Source: Muribaculaceae bacterium (GTDB taxonomy: Bacteria > Bacteroidota > Bacteroidia > Bacteroidales > Muribaculaceae). Taken from it: a DNA stretch of 12,832 nucleotides. Position numbers and translations under genes: made by a program. Under the pieces are notes generated by a model. The model was not told where the DNA came from. It searched no databases and saw only the letters and a program-made list of their open reading frames with translations. Shown in pieces: positions 1 through 6,126 of this stretch (its first letter is position 1; every line of letters starts with the position of its first letter). The stretch spans positions 1-12,832 of the forward strand of contig JAEDNZ010000042.1 of the NCBI GenBank assembly GCA_016302215.1, written 5' to 3'.

Positions 1-227
1 CGCAGCAGCGAGTCGCCGTCATTGAAGAGGGCCACATATCCTATCTCGCCGGGGCGCTCCACTCGCTGCAGGAAATTGCCCGGGGCGCCGGTGTCGCGGT
101 GCTTCCACAGTAGCGGCCTTCCCGTGGCTGAGCGCGCCGCGCTCACTATGGCCGAAGTGCAGGCCTGCGCCGTCACCGCTCCCGCCGCGACGGCTATCGT
201 CATTATTATGATAAGTGCTCGTTTCAT
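1..227 (-). CDS. Secreted Ntn-hydrolase-like protein (C45 / choloylglycine hydrolase type), N-terminal part only
   Basis: This gene reads leftward out of the window, so only its first 75 residues are visible. It starts at the CAT of 225-227 with MKRALIIIMTIAVAAGAVTA, a basic start and hydrophobic core typical of a Sec signal peptide. Next comes AQA-CTSAIVS, with the cysteine at residue 23. Cleavage after AQA would leave this Cys as the first residue, which is how N-terminal-nucleophile hydrolases of the C45 / penicillin acylase / bile-salt hydrolase type are built. The downstream stretch GRPLLWKHRDT (36-46) resembles Bacteroidetes acyltransferase/hydrolase proteins of this group; an arginine or aspartate shortly after the Cys is usual there. 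The substrate cannot be told (peptide amides, bile salts or acyl-amino acids are possible). The -2 Gln argues against a lipobox. GC-rich codon use matches the neighbours. The signal peptide is clear; the family call is moderate because most of the protein is missing. Confidence 0.7.
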   Translation of the reverse strand, partial: MKRALIIIMTIAVAAGAVTAQACTSAIVSAARSATGRPLLWKHRDTGAPGNFLQRVERPGEIGYVALFNDGDSLL

Positions 228-236
228 ATCTACGCG

Positions 237-267
237 CAAATATAGCGCTTTTATCCTTCATATAAAA
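237..267 (-). promoter_or_regulatory. Possible promoter for the leftward secreted hydrolase gene
   Basis: On the minus strand, bases 244-237 read TATATTTG, an exact match to the Bacteroidetes -7 element TAnnTTTG. The -33 side is poor: TTTT at 267-264 at a spacing of 19. If used, transcription would start only a few bases before the ATG at 227, giving an almost leaderless mRNA. The -7 match could also be chance in an AT-rich gap. Confidence 0.35.
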
Positions 268-328
268 ATAACATCGGTCAAAAAACCGCCGGCGAGCCGC
301 CATGCCGCCATGCCGCTCCATGTAATTA

Positions 329-360
329 TTTGCATTTATCACATAAAAGCAGTAATTTTG
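329..360 (+). promoter_or_regulatory. Bacteroidetes-type promoter for the thioesterase-dprA pair
   Basis: TTTG at 329-332, a 20-base spacer, then TAATTTTG at 353-360 matches the housekeeping sigma consensus of Bacteroidetes (TTTG, 19-21 bases, TAnnTTTG) exactly. Transcription would start near 366, leaving a leader of about 25 bases before the ATG at 392. Confidence 0.8.
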
Positions 361-391
361 CCTTAATCTTATTATTCTTGACAGCTTCACT

Positions 392-802
392 ATGCAATAT
401 ATCTTTGAGCTCAACATGAAAGTGCGCGACTACGAAGTCGATTCCGAGGGCATCGTCAACAATGCCATCTACCTGCACTATATGGAGCACACACGCCATG
501 AGTTCTGCGAATGGGCCGGTCTGTCGTTCCGTCAGATGCACACCTCCGGCATCGACCCGGTAATCGCGCGCAGCGAGGTGCGATATCTTAAGCCCCTGAC
601 TCTCGGCGAACACTTTATCAGCAAAATCGCCATCTCGCGCCGCGGCCCTCTATTCGTGTTCTTCCAGGATATCTTCACCCCGGATGGCGAGCCTATCGCC
701 AAAGGCATCATCGAGGTGGCGTGCATCGAAAACGGTCGCCTCACCCGCGGCGATGTCCTCGCCAAAGCTTTTGAGAGATACTTCACCGACCATGACGCCT
801 GA
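392..802 (+). CDS. Acyl-CoA thioesterase, hotdog fold (4HBT / YbgC-like)
   Basis: A 136-residue protein, the usual size for a single hotdog domain. It should hydrolyse an acyl-CoA thioester in the cytoplasm; the acyl group cannot be predicted. Residues 10-38 carry the family signature, with VRDYEVDSEGIVNNAIYLHY followed by MEHTRHEF. Asp17 lies where YbgC-type enzymes have their catalytic Asp (D-x-x-G-x-V). The ATG at 392 is chosen because the first beta strand (MQYIFELNMKV) is needed and the promoter ends about 30 bases upstream; the Met at 416 would cut this strand. There is no Shine-Dalgarno sequence, as is normal here. Its 3' end overlaps dprA by 11 bases, so the two are probably co-transcribed and translationally linked. 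A thioesterase next to dprA is an arrangement I recall from other Bacteroidales; there is no obvious functional link. Confidence 0.88.
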   Translation: MQYIFELNMKVRDYEVDSEGIVNNAIYLHYMEHTRHEFCEWAGLSFRQMHTSGIDPVIARSEVRYLKPLTLGEHFISKIAISRRGPLFVFFQDIFTPDGEPIAKGIIEVACIENGRLTRGDVLAKAFERYFTDHDA

Positions 803-1919
803 CGCCGACATCGACATCATATACAGCCTCGCCGCCGCGCGCTGCAAGGGCCTGTATGTGGGCTCCGCCACCCTGCTGCTGGAGAAAGTGGGGTCATGGC
901 ATGACTTCTTCGCCATGCCCACTCAGCGTCTCAACGAGCTTTTGCCGGGCGGCAAATACAACGACTACGACACCCGGCGGCAACTCCTCGATGACGCCCG
1001 CCGCGAATACGACCACTGCTGCGACCATCACGTCAGCGTCGTCAGCCACCTCTCTGAGGCGTACCCCACGCTGCTCGCCGCCTGCGATGATGCGCCGCTG
1101 CGCCTATACGCCTGCGGCAGCTGCGACCTCAACGCCCCGCGCCGCATCGCCATCGTAGGCACACGCCGCTGCACACCTTGGGGCGCCAACTTCACCGCCA
1201 CCCTGGTGCGCGACCTCGCCGCCGCCCTCGATGGCAAGTGCACCATCATCAGCGGCCTCGCTTACGGCACCGATATCACCGCCCACAAGGCAGCCCTCGA
1301 TGCCGGAGTGCCCACCGTAGCCGTTGTGGCTCACGGCCTCGACACCATCTACCCCGCCGAGCACCGCACCGCCGCACGCGCCATAGTGGAGTATGGCGGC
1401 GCCATCGTCTCTGAGTATCCGTGGGCCACACGCATGCACCGCTCATATTTCCTCGCCCGCAACCGCATCATCGCCGGCATGGCCGACATCACCATCGTGG
1501 TAGAGAGCGATATGCGCGGCGGCGCGATGTCCACGGCGCGATGCGCCAGCGCGTACTCGCGCGAGGTGGGCGCCGTGCCCGGGCGCGTCTCCGACCCGCA
1601 AAGCCGCGGCACCAACGACCTCATCGCCCGCAATATCGCCGCCGTGGTGCGCGACGCCGATGATGTGCTCAAGCTTATGAACTGGCGCGCCGTCAACGCC
1701 GCCACCACCACTGCGCGCCTGCAACCGCAGCTCTTCAAGATATACACCCCCGAGCAGCAAACAATCATTGACCATCTGCGGCAGCACCCTGACCACACCA
1801 TCAACACCATGTGTGCCGCCCTTGACATCCCCTACGCCACCCTCAGCGCCATCCTTATGGAGATGGAGATGGACAATATGCTTATCGGAGTGCCCGGCGG
1901 ACGCTTCATCATTAAGTAA
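792..1919 (+). CDS. dprA: DNA processing protein DprA (Smf)
   Basis: A 375-residue protein. DprA binds incoming single-stranded DNA and loads RecA during natural transformation; in bacteria not known to be competent its role is unclear. Residues 1-70 look like the N-terminal helical (SAM/HhH-like) region. Residues 117-290 form the Rossmann-fold DprA domain, with IAIVGTRRCTPWG (119-131), SGLAYGTDITAHKAAL (154-169), the PAEH turn (188-191), GGAIVSEYP (202-210), ARNRIIAG (222-229) and VPGRVSDPQSRGTNDLI (262-278). Residues 315-375 form the winged-helix C-terminal domain. The ATG at 792 overlaps the end of the thioesterase by 11 bases. The frame stays open upstream to 684, but that extension lies inside the thioesterase gene and has no DprA similarity. 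It ends in tandem stops (TAATAA). Confidence 0.93.
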   Translation: MTPDADIDIIYSLAAARCKGLYVGSATLLLEKVGSWHDFFAMPTQRLNELLPGGKYNDYDTRRQLLDDARREYDHCCDHHVSVVSHLSEAYPTLLAACDDAPLRLYACGSCDLNAPRRIAIVGTRRCTPWGANFTATLVRDLAAALDGKCTIISGLAYGTDITAHKAALDAGVPTVAVVAHGLDTIYPAEHRTAARAIVEYGGAIVSEYPWATRMHRSYFLARNRIIAGMADITIVVESDMRGGAMSTARCASAYSREVGAVPGRVSDPQSRGTNDLIARNIAAVVRDADDVLKLMNWRAVNAATTTARLQPQLFKIYTPEQQTIIDHLRQHPDHTINTMCAALDIPYATLSAILMEMEMDNMLIGVPGGRFIIK

Positions 1920-2004
1920 TAACCCACACACACTTCTATTATATCATCAGCTGAAAGACAACTCTCCCCCAACACACACGAAAACAACGCAAAACTCTAT
2001 CACC

Positions 2005-2877
2005 ATGCAAAAAATCATTCCTCCATCCGAACTCATCATCAACAGCGACGGCTCTGTATTTCACCTCCACCTGTTGCCCGAGCAACTCACTGACCGCATA
2101 ATCCTCGTCGGTGACCCGGCAAGAGTGAACATCGTGGCCGAGCACTTTGACTCGATATCCTTTGAAGTGCAATCACGCGAGTTTCACACCATCGGCGGCA
2201 CATACCGCGGCAAGCCCATAATGTGTCTGAGCCACGGCATCGGGCCCGACAATATTGACATCGTCATCACCGAGCTTGACGCCCTCGCCAACATCGACTT
2301 TGCCACACGCACCATCAAAGAGCAACACCGACAGCTATCAATGGTGCGCATCGGCACCTCCGGAGCCCTTCAGCCCGAGCTCGCCTTAGGCACCCCCGTC
2401 ATCGCCGAGAAATCAATAGGCTTTGACGGCGTGCTCAACTTCTATGCCGGCCGCAACACCGTCGCTGACCTTGACTTTGAGCATCACTTCACCGAGAGCG
2501 TGCACTGGAACCCTCTCTGGGCCAAACCCTACGTCGTAGATGCCGACCCATCGCTCGTGGCGCAAATCGGCGCTGACGACATGGTGCGCGGCAACACCAT
2601 CTCTGCCGTCGGTTTTTATGGCCCACAGGGCCGCGAGGTGCGTCTCGCCCTCGCCAACCCCGATCTCAACCGCCGCATCGAAGAATTCTCACACAACGGC
2701 CGCCGCATCACCAACTATGAGATGGAGAGCGCTCCCCTGCAAGGCCTCGCCAAGCTCATGGGCCACCGTGCCATGACCGTATGCTCTATCATAGCCAACA
2801 GATTTAACAACGACGCCAACCCCAACTACAAGCAAGGCATACGCGACCTCATCGCCACCGTGCTTGACCGCATCTGA
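2005..2877 (+). CDS. udp: Uridine phosphorylase (nucleoside phosphorylase family I)
   Basis: A 290-residue protein of the NP-I family, which splits a nucleoside with phosphate into free base and (deoxy)ribose 1-phosphate. Visible motifs are the phosphate-site GDPARV (36-41), the second phosphate/ribose segment RIGTSGA (115-121) and the ribose-binding EMES (239-242). Residues 204-210 read FYGPQGR, which lines up with FYPGQER of E. coli Udp, whose Gln and Arg recognise the uracil ring. This favours uridine over purine nucleosides, and the purine-type catalytic Asp is not evident. It is somewhat longer than E. coli Udp (253 aa), mostly through extra N-terminal residues and an insertion around 145-195. 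The ATG at 2005 follows an A/C-rich leader and precedes a plausible start; the open frame before it lies inside dprA. It begins 85 bases after dprA with no promoter I can recognise, so it may share the upstream transcript. Likely a pyrimidine salvage enzyme. Confidence 0.87.
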   Translation: MQKIIPPSELIINSDGSVFHLHLLPEQLTDRIILVGDPARVNIVAEHFDSISFEVQSREFHTIGGTYRGKPIMCLSHGIGPDNIDIVITELDALANIDFATRTIKEQHRQLSMVRIGTSGALQPELALGTPVIAEKSIGFDGVLNFYAGRNTVADLDFEHHFTESVHWNPLWAKPYVVDADPSLVAQIGADDMVRGNTISAVGFYGPQGREVRLALANPDLNRRIEEFSHNGRRITNYEMESAPLQGLAKLMGHRAMTVCSIIANRFNNDANPNYKQGIRDLIATVLDRI

Positions 2878-2879
2878 CG

Positions 2880-2971
2880 GCGAGGCGGCCTCGCACTGCC
2901 CGCACCCACATCGCTGACATCATGGCCGGCCCGGCTCGCACGCGTCACTGCCGGCCGCGATGCCCCTTTTT
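2880..2971 (+). terminator. Probable transcription terminator region after udp (two hairpins, T5)
   Basis: Directly after the udp stop, GCGAGG (2880-2885) pairs with CCTCGC (2889-2894) around a 3-base loop; no T-run follows. A second hairpin pairs GGCCGGC (2924-2930) with GCCGGCC (2950-2956) around a 19-base loop. CAT (2921-2923) and ATG (2960-2962) can add a flanking pairing. T5 at 2967-2971 follows after a C-rich gap. The second hairpin is the better terminator candidate, but its loop is long and the T-run short. Confidence 0.5.
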
Positions 2972-2973
2972 CA

Positions 2974-3003
2974 GCCAAAAAAACATAATTTTCACTTTTT
3001 GGC
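2974..3003. repeat. Inverted repeat just upstream of the rpmB promoter
   Basis: GCCAAAAA (2974-2981) and TTTTTGGC (2996-3003) are perfect inverted copies separated by 14 AT-rich bases. The repeat ends 9 bases before the -33 element of the rpmB promoter. It could be an operator, an A-tract/UP-like element, or part of the udp terminator region. Nothing in the sequence decides between these. Confidence 0.45.
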
Positions 3004-3012
3004 CGCCAAGTA

Positions 3013-3044
3013 CTTGCGTATTCCAATAATTTTTCGTTACTTTG
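3013..3044 (+). promoter_or_regulatory. Promoter of the rpmB-rpmG-DUF4295 operon
   Basis: CTTG at 3013-3016, a 20-base spacer and TTACTTTG at 3037-3044. The TTTG and spacing match the Bacteroidetes consensus; the second -7 base is T instead of A. The expected start is near 3050, giving an unusually long leader of about 130 bases before rpmB. Confidence 0.65.
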
Positions 3045-3050
3045 CACGCT

Positions 3051-3129
3051 GATTTGTGGCTCATCCTTTAAAGCCGCAGAGAATGATGCGCTCTGCGGTG
3101 ATATGAGACTGAGATGGCCGCCACCAATC
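3051..3129 (+). promoter_or_regulatory. Structured 5' leader RNA of rpmB, candidate autoregulatory element
   Basis: From the predicted transcript start the leader folds back on itself. Helix 1 pairs 3051-3060 with 3120-3129 (9 of 10 positions, mismatch at 3055/3125). Helix 2 pairs 3061-3065 with 3113-3117 (one U-G pair), leaving a two-base bulge at 3118-3119. Helix 3 pairs 3073-3081 with 3091-3099 (CCGCAGAG with CTCTGCGG plus a G-U pair) around a 9-base loop. Bases 3100-3112 remain single-stranded. CTCAT (3060-3064) can instead pair with ATGAG (3103-3107), competing with helix 2. Ribosomal protein operons often have such leaders that bind one of their own products; that role is inferred here. 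I do not recognise it as a named RNA family. A random leader rarely gives three nested helices. Confidence 0.55.
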
Positions 3130-3179
3130 GTCACTCTTTTTAAATAGATAACGACAAGTAAGATAAACCAACTACAGCC

Positions 3180-3443
3180 ATGTCAAAGATTTGTCAAATC
3201 ACCGGCAAGAAAGCTATGGTGGGTAACAACGTTTCTCACTCGAAGCGTCGCACCAAACGCAGATTTAACGTAAACCTCTTCAACAAGAAGTTCTACTGGG
3301 TAGAGCAAGGTATCTGGATTTCATTGACCATCTCAGCCGCCGGTCTGCGCACCATCAACAAACTCGGCCTCAACGCTGCGATGAAGCAAGCATATCAGCA
3401 AGGCTTTTTGAAAGAAAACGATATTAAATTTTTAGGATTCTAA
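3180..3443 (+). CDS. rpmB: 50S ribosomal protein L28 (bL28)
   Basis: An 87-residue protein of normal length for bL28, a small rRNA-binding protein of the large subunit. It begins MSKICQITGKKAMVGNNVSH, the family's N-terminal pattern, continues with SKRRTKRRFNVNLFNKKFYW, and has the C-terminal helix region around residues 55-80. Only one Cys (residue 5) is present, so it is the zinc-free form lacking the paired CxxC motifs. It is the first gene of a three-gene ribosomal operon, with rpmG 4 bases downstream, and has a long folded leader. The ATG at 3180 follows AACCAACTACA, also found before gyrB, rather than a Shine-Dalgarno sequence. Confidence 0.97.
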   Translation: MSKICQITGKKAMVGNNVSHSKRRTKRRFNVNLFNKKFYWVEQGIWISLTISAAGLRTINKLGLNAAMKQAYQQGFLKENDIKFLGF

Positions 3444-3447
3444 CAAG

Positions 3448-3636
3448 ATGGCAAAGAAAGCTAAAGGTAATCGCGTACAAGTCATCCTCGAATGTACCGA
3501 ACATAAGGCAAGCGGTATGCCCGGCACATCGCGTTACATCACCACCAAAAACCGCAAAAACCACCCCGAGAGACTCGAACTGAAAAAATACAACCCCATC
3601 CTCAAGCGCATGACTGTGCACAAGGAGATAAAATAA
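3448..3636 (+). CDS. rpmG: 50S ribosomal protein L33 (bL33)
   Basis: A 62-residue protein typical of bL33: MAKKAKGNRVQVILEC, then SRYITTKNRKNHPERLELKK and YNPILKRMTVHKEIK. It sits in the large subunit near the E site. Only one Cys (residue 16) is present and there are no CxxC pairs, so it is the zinc-independent type. It starts 4 bases after the rpmB stop, and the next gene begins 12 bases after its own stop, so all three are surely one transcript. The rpmB-rpmG order is widely conserved in bacteria. Confidence 0.97.
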   Translation: MAKKAKGNRVQVILECTEHKASGMPGTSRYITTKNRKNHPERLELKKYNPILKRMTVHKEIK

Positions 3637-3648
3637 TACTTCTGAGAT

Positions 3649-3798
3649 ATGGCAAAGAAAACCGTTGCATCACTCCAAAAGGGCGAAGGCCGTACCTACA
3701 GCAAGGTAATCAAAATGGTGAAATCACCCAAGACCGGCGCTTACATCTTCAAAGAAGAAATGGTGCCCAACGACGCCGTTAAGGACGCCCTCAAGTAA
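3649..3798 (+). CDS. DUF4295 small basic protein, probable Bacteroidetes-specific ribosomal protein
   Basis: A 49-residue, lysine-rich protein: MAKKTVASLQKGEGRTYSKV, then IKMVKSPKTGAYIFKEEMVP, ending NDAVKDALK. It matches what I know as the DUF4295 family, found after rpmB-rpmG throughout Bacteroidetes. Cryo-EM of the Flavobacterium johnsoniae ribosome revealed an extra large-subunit protein named bL38; I believe this family is that protein, though I state this from memory. The size, charge (11 Lys, no Cys), 12-base spacing after rpmG and shared terminator all fit a ribosomal role. The MAKK start after the short gap is the only sensible start. Confidence 0.88.
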   Translation: MAKKTVASLQKGEGRTYSKVIKMVKSPKTGAYIFKEEMVPNDAVKDALK

Positions 3799-3881
3799 TC
3801 ACCATCACTCCCCTTCATACACACACGACACCTCCCTCATCACTTGACACACATTCAGTCAAGACGATTTCTCAACCAACC

Positions 3882-3929
3882 ATAACAGCGGCGGCTCGAC
3901 TATTCACCACGAGCCGCCGCCTTCGTTAT
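3882..3929 (+). terminator. Terminator hairpin after the ribosomal protein operon
   Basis: GCGGCGGCTCG (3888-3898) pairs perfectly with CGAGCCGCCGC (3910-3920) around an 11-base loop. ATAAC (3882-3886) and GTTAT (3925-3929) extend the stem across small internal loops. The downstream tract is CTTCGTTAT rather than a pure T-run. A weaker hairpin lies just upstream, CTTGAC (3843-3848) with GTCAAG (3858-3863). Position after the DUF4295 gene and before the gyrB promoter supports termination. The 274-base gap between these genes holds only these hairpins and the gyrB promoter. Confidence 0.75.
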
Positions 3930-3996
3930 CCTCACACCCCACTGCTAGCTGCATAACGACCCCGCCCGCGATTGCGATTTTATTACACTTTTTTCA

Positions 3997-4028
3997 CTTG
4001 CACACGTCAGAAAAAATGCCTAACTTTG
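3997..4028 (+). promoter_or_regulatory. Promoter of gyrB
   Basis: CTTG at 3997-4000, a 20-base spacer and TAACTTTG at 4021-4028 give a near-consensus Bacteroidetes promoter. The start would be near 4034, with a leader of about 40 bases rich in A and C. Confidence 0.78.
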
Positions 4029-4072
4029 TTTGCTAATTTCACAACGATATATTATCAACCAACTACAATACA

Positions 4073-6004
4073 ATGGCAGAAGAAACAGAGGAATATAGCG
4101 CCAGTAATATCCAGGTCCTCGAAGGCTTGGAGGCTGTGCGCAAACGCCCCGCAATGTACATTGGCGACATCTCAGCTAAAGGCCTCCACCACCTGGTGTA
4201 TGAGGTCGTAGATAACTCCATCGACGAAGCCTTAGCAGGCTTTGCCCGTCACATCGATGTCACCATCAACGCTGACAACTCTATCACCGTGGTCGATGAC
4301 GGCCGTGGCATACCCGTGGACATGCACGAAAAAGAGCACAAAAGCGCCCTCGAGGTGGTACTAACCGTGCTCCACGCCGGCGGCAAATTTGACAAAGGCT
4401 CTTACAAAGTATCAGGCGGTCTGCATGGCGTAGGCGTATCTTGCGTCAACGCCCTCTCCACATACCTCCGCGCCGAGGTGCACCGCGATGGCAAAGCCTA
4501 TATGCAAGAATACAGCTGCGGCAAGCCCACCTCCGAGCTCACCGTGATAGGCACCAGTGACCACACCGGCACCATGATCACCTTCAAGCCCGATGCATCA
4601 ATATTCACCACCACGGTCTATGACTACAACACCCTCGCCAACCGCCTCCGCGACCTCGCATACCTCAACGCCGGCATCACGCTGCACCTGAGCGATATGC
4701 GCAACCTCGACGCCCAGGGCAAGCCCCGCCGCGAGACATTCCACTCCAAGGACGGCCTGCGCGAGTTTGTGCAGTACATTGACTCCAACAAAGAGTCGCT
4801 CATCAACGATGTAATACACCTCAACACAGAGCGCCAGGGCATACCCGTGGAGGTAGCGCTCACCTACAACAACACCTACAACGAAAACATATACTCGTTT
4901 GTCAACAACATCAACACCATCGAGGGTGGCACACACCTCACCGGCTTCCGCCGCGGCCTCACACTGACACTCAAGAAATACGCCGAAGACAACAACCTCC
5001 TCAAAAACGCCAAGGTCGAAATCTCCAGCGATGACTTCCGTGAAGGCCTCACAGCCGTCATCTCCGTCAAGGTCATGGAGCCCCAGTTTGAGGGTCAGAC
5101 CAAGACCAAGCTCGGCAACAGCGAGGTGGCCGGCGCCGTGCAGTCAGCCGTCAGCGAGGCTCTGCGCTACTACCTTGAGGAAAACCCGCGCCAAGCCAAG
5201 GTGATCGTAGAGAAAGTCATTCTCGCCGCCCAGGCTCGCCACGCCGCCTACAACGCGCGCCAGAAAGTGCAGCGCAAGTCACCCCTGTGGGGCGGCGGCC
5301 TCCCCGGCAAGCTCACTGACTGCTCATCGCGCCACGCCGAAGACTGCGAGCTCTTCATCGTGGAGGGCGACTCGGCAGGCGGATCAGCCAAGAAAGGGCG
5401 TGACCGCCAGTTCCAGGCCGTGCTCCCTCTGCGCGGCAAGATTCTCAACGTCGAAAAAGCCATGGAGCACAAGATATTCGACAACGAGGAAATCACCAAC
5501 CTCTTCCGCGCCCTCCGCGTCACCATCGGCACCGAAGAAGACCCCAAGGCACCCAACCTCAGCAAGCTCGCCTACCACAAGATTATCATCATGACCGATG
5601 CCGATGTCGATGGTGCTCACATCGCCACGCTGCTGATGACATTCTTCTTCCGCCGCATGAGGCCCATCATCGAAAACGGATACCTCTACCTGGCCACACC
5701 GCCCCTCTACAAATGCAAGAGCGGCCAGACCGAAGAATACTGCTGGGACGACAACCAAGTCAAGCAGTTCATCGCCGCCCACGACGGAAAAGCCACCGTG
5801 CAGCGATTTAAAGGTCTGGGCGAGATGGACGCCGAAGAGCTGCGCGACACCACCATGGACCCCGAAAACCGCATTCTCAAGCAAGTCAATATCAGCGACG
5901 CCGCCGAAGCCGACCGCATCTTCTCTATGCTCATGGGCGAAGACGTAGGTCCGCGACGCGACTTCATCGAGGCACACGCCTCCTACGCCAACATTGACGC
6001 CTGA
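4073..6004 (+). CDS. gyrB: DNA gyrase subunit B
   Basis: A 643-residue protein, the short GyrB length usual in Bacteroidetes. With GyrA it introduces negative supercoils using ATP. The GHKL ATPase domain (about 1-220) shows YEVVDNSIDEALAG with catalytic Glu44 and Mg-binding Asn48, DDGRGIP (75-81) and GGLHGVGVSCVNALS (115-129). The transducer domain (about 225-395) contains the QTKTKLG loop. The TOPRIM domain has EGDSAGGSA starting at Glu431 and TDADVDGAH with Asp509 and Asp511 as metal ligands, followed by PLRGKILNVEKA. The C-terminal segment has GLGEMDAEELRDTTMDP. GyrB is preferred over ParE because of the N-terminal EYSASNIQVLEGLEAVRKRP and overall length; the partner subunit is not in the window. 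It has its own promoter. The start at 4073 follows CAACCAACTACAATACA. Confidence 0.95.
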   Translation: MAEETEEYSASNIQVLEGLEAVRKRPAMYIGDISAKGLHHLVYEVVDNSIDEALAGFARHIDVTINADNSITVVDDGRGIPVDMHEKEHKSALEVVLTVLHAGGKFDKGSYKVSGGLHGVGVSCVNALSTYLRAEVHRDGKAYMQEYSCGKPTSELTVIGTSDHTGTMITFKPDASIFTTTVYDYNTLANRLRDLAYLNAGITLHLSDMRNLDAQGKPRRETFHSKDGLREFVQYIDSNKESLINDVIHLNTERQGIPVEVALTYNNTYNENIYSFVNNINTIEGGTHLTGFRRGLTLTLKKYAEDNNLLKNAKVEISSDDFREGLTAVISVKVMEPQFEGQTKTKLGNSEVAGAVQSAVSEALRYYLEENPRQAKVIVEKVILAAQARHAAYNARQKVQRKSPLWGGGLPGKLTDCSSRHAEDCELFIVEGDSAGGSAKKGRDRQFQAVLPLRGKILNVEKAMEHKIFDNEEITNLFRALRVTIGTEEDPKAPNLSKLAYHKIIIMTDADVDGAHIATLLMTFFFRRMRPIIENGYLYLATPPLYKCKSGQTEEYCWDDNQVKQFIAAHDGKATVQRFKGLGEMDAEELRDTTMDPENRILKQVNISDAAEADRIFSMLMGEDVGPRRDFIEAHASYANIDA

Positions 6005-6018
6005 CACCCTCACATTGC

Positions 6019-6051
6019 GCGACCGTCCCGGCCTTATGCCTCGGCGGTCGC
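6019..6051 (+). terminator. Hairpin between gyrB and rnr, possible weak terminator
   Basis: GCGACCG (6019-6025) pairs with CGGTCGC (6045-6051), enclosing a 19-base loop that can form a small inner GGC/GCC pairing. It sits 15 bases after the gyrB stop. No T-run follows, so it may be leaky, a processing site or 3' end protection. I found no TAnnTTTG element in the 122-base gyrB-rnr gap, so rnr may depend partly on read-through. Confidence 0.4.
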
Positions 6052-6126
6052 CAATGATTTACCACTCCACCCTAAAGCGACAAACACACCTCTCACCTTT
6101 CTCCTCATCTTTATTACGAAACGACA

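Noticed and set aside
22..366. Plus-strand open frame at the window start
   Set aside because: It is opposite a gene with a clear signal peptide, and its translation changes character in the AT-rich intergenic part.
378..383. TTGACA resembling an E. coli -35 box
   Set aside because: Bacteroidetes do not use this consensus, no -10 box follows, and it lies between a better promoter and the thioesterase ATG.
684..791. In-frame upstream extension of dprA
   Set aside because: It lies inside the thioesterase gene in another frame and has no DprA-like sequence; the ATG at 792 gives a normal protein.
1768..2004. In-frame upstream extension of the uridine phosphorylase
   Set aside because: It covers the end of dprA in another frame and is Pro/Thr-rich; the family-like protein begins at 2005.
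5384..6013. Long open frame antisense to gyrB (209 codons)
   Set aside because: It mirrors the GC-rich third positions of gyrB, and its Val/Gly/Glu-rich translation resembles no family.
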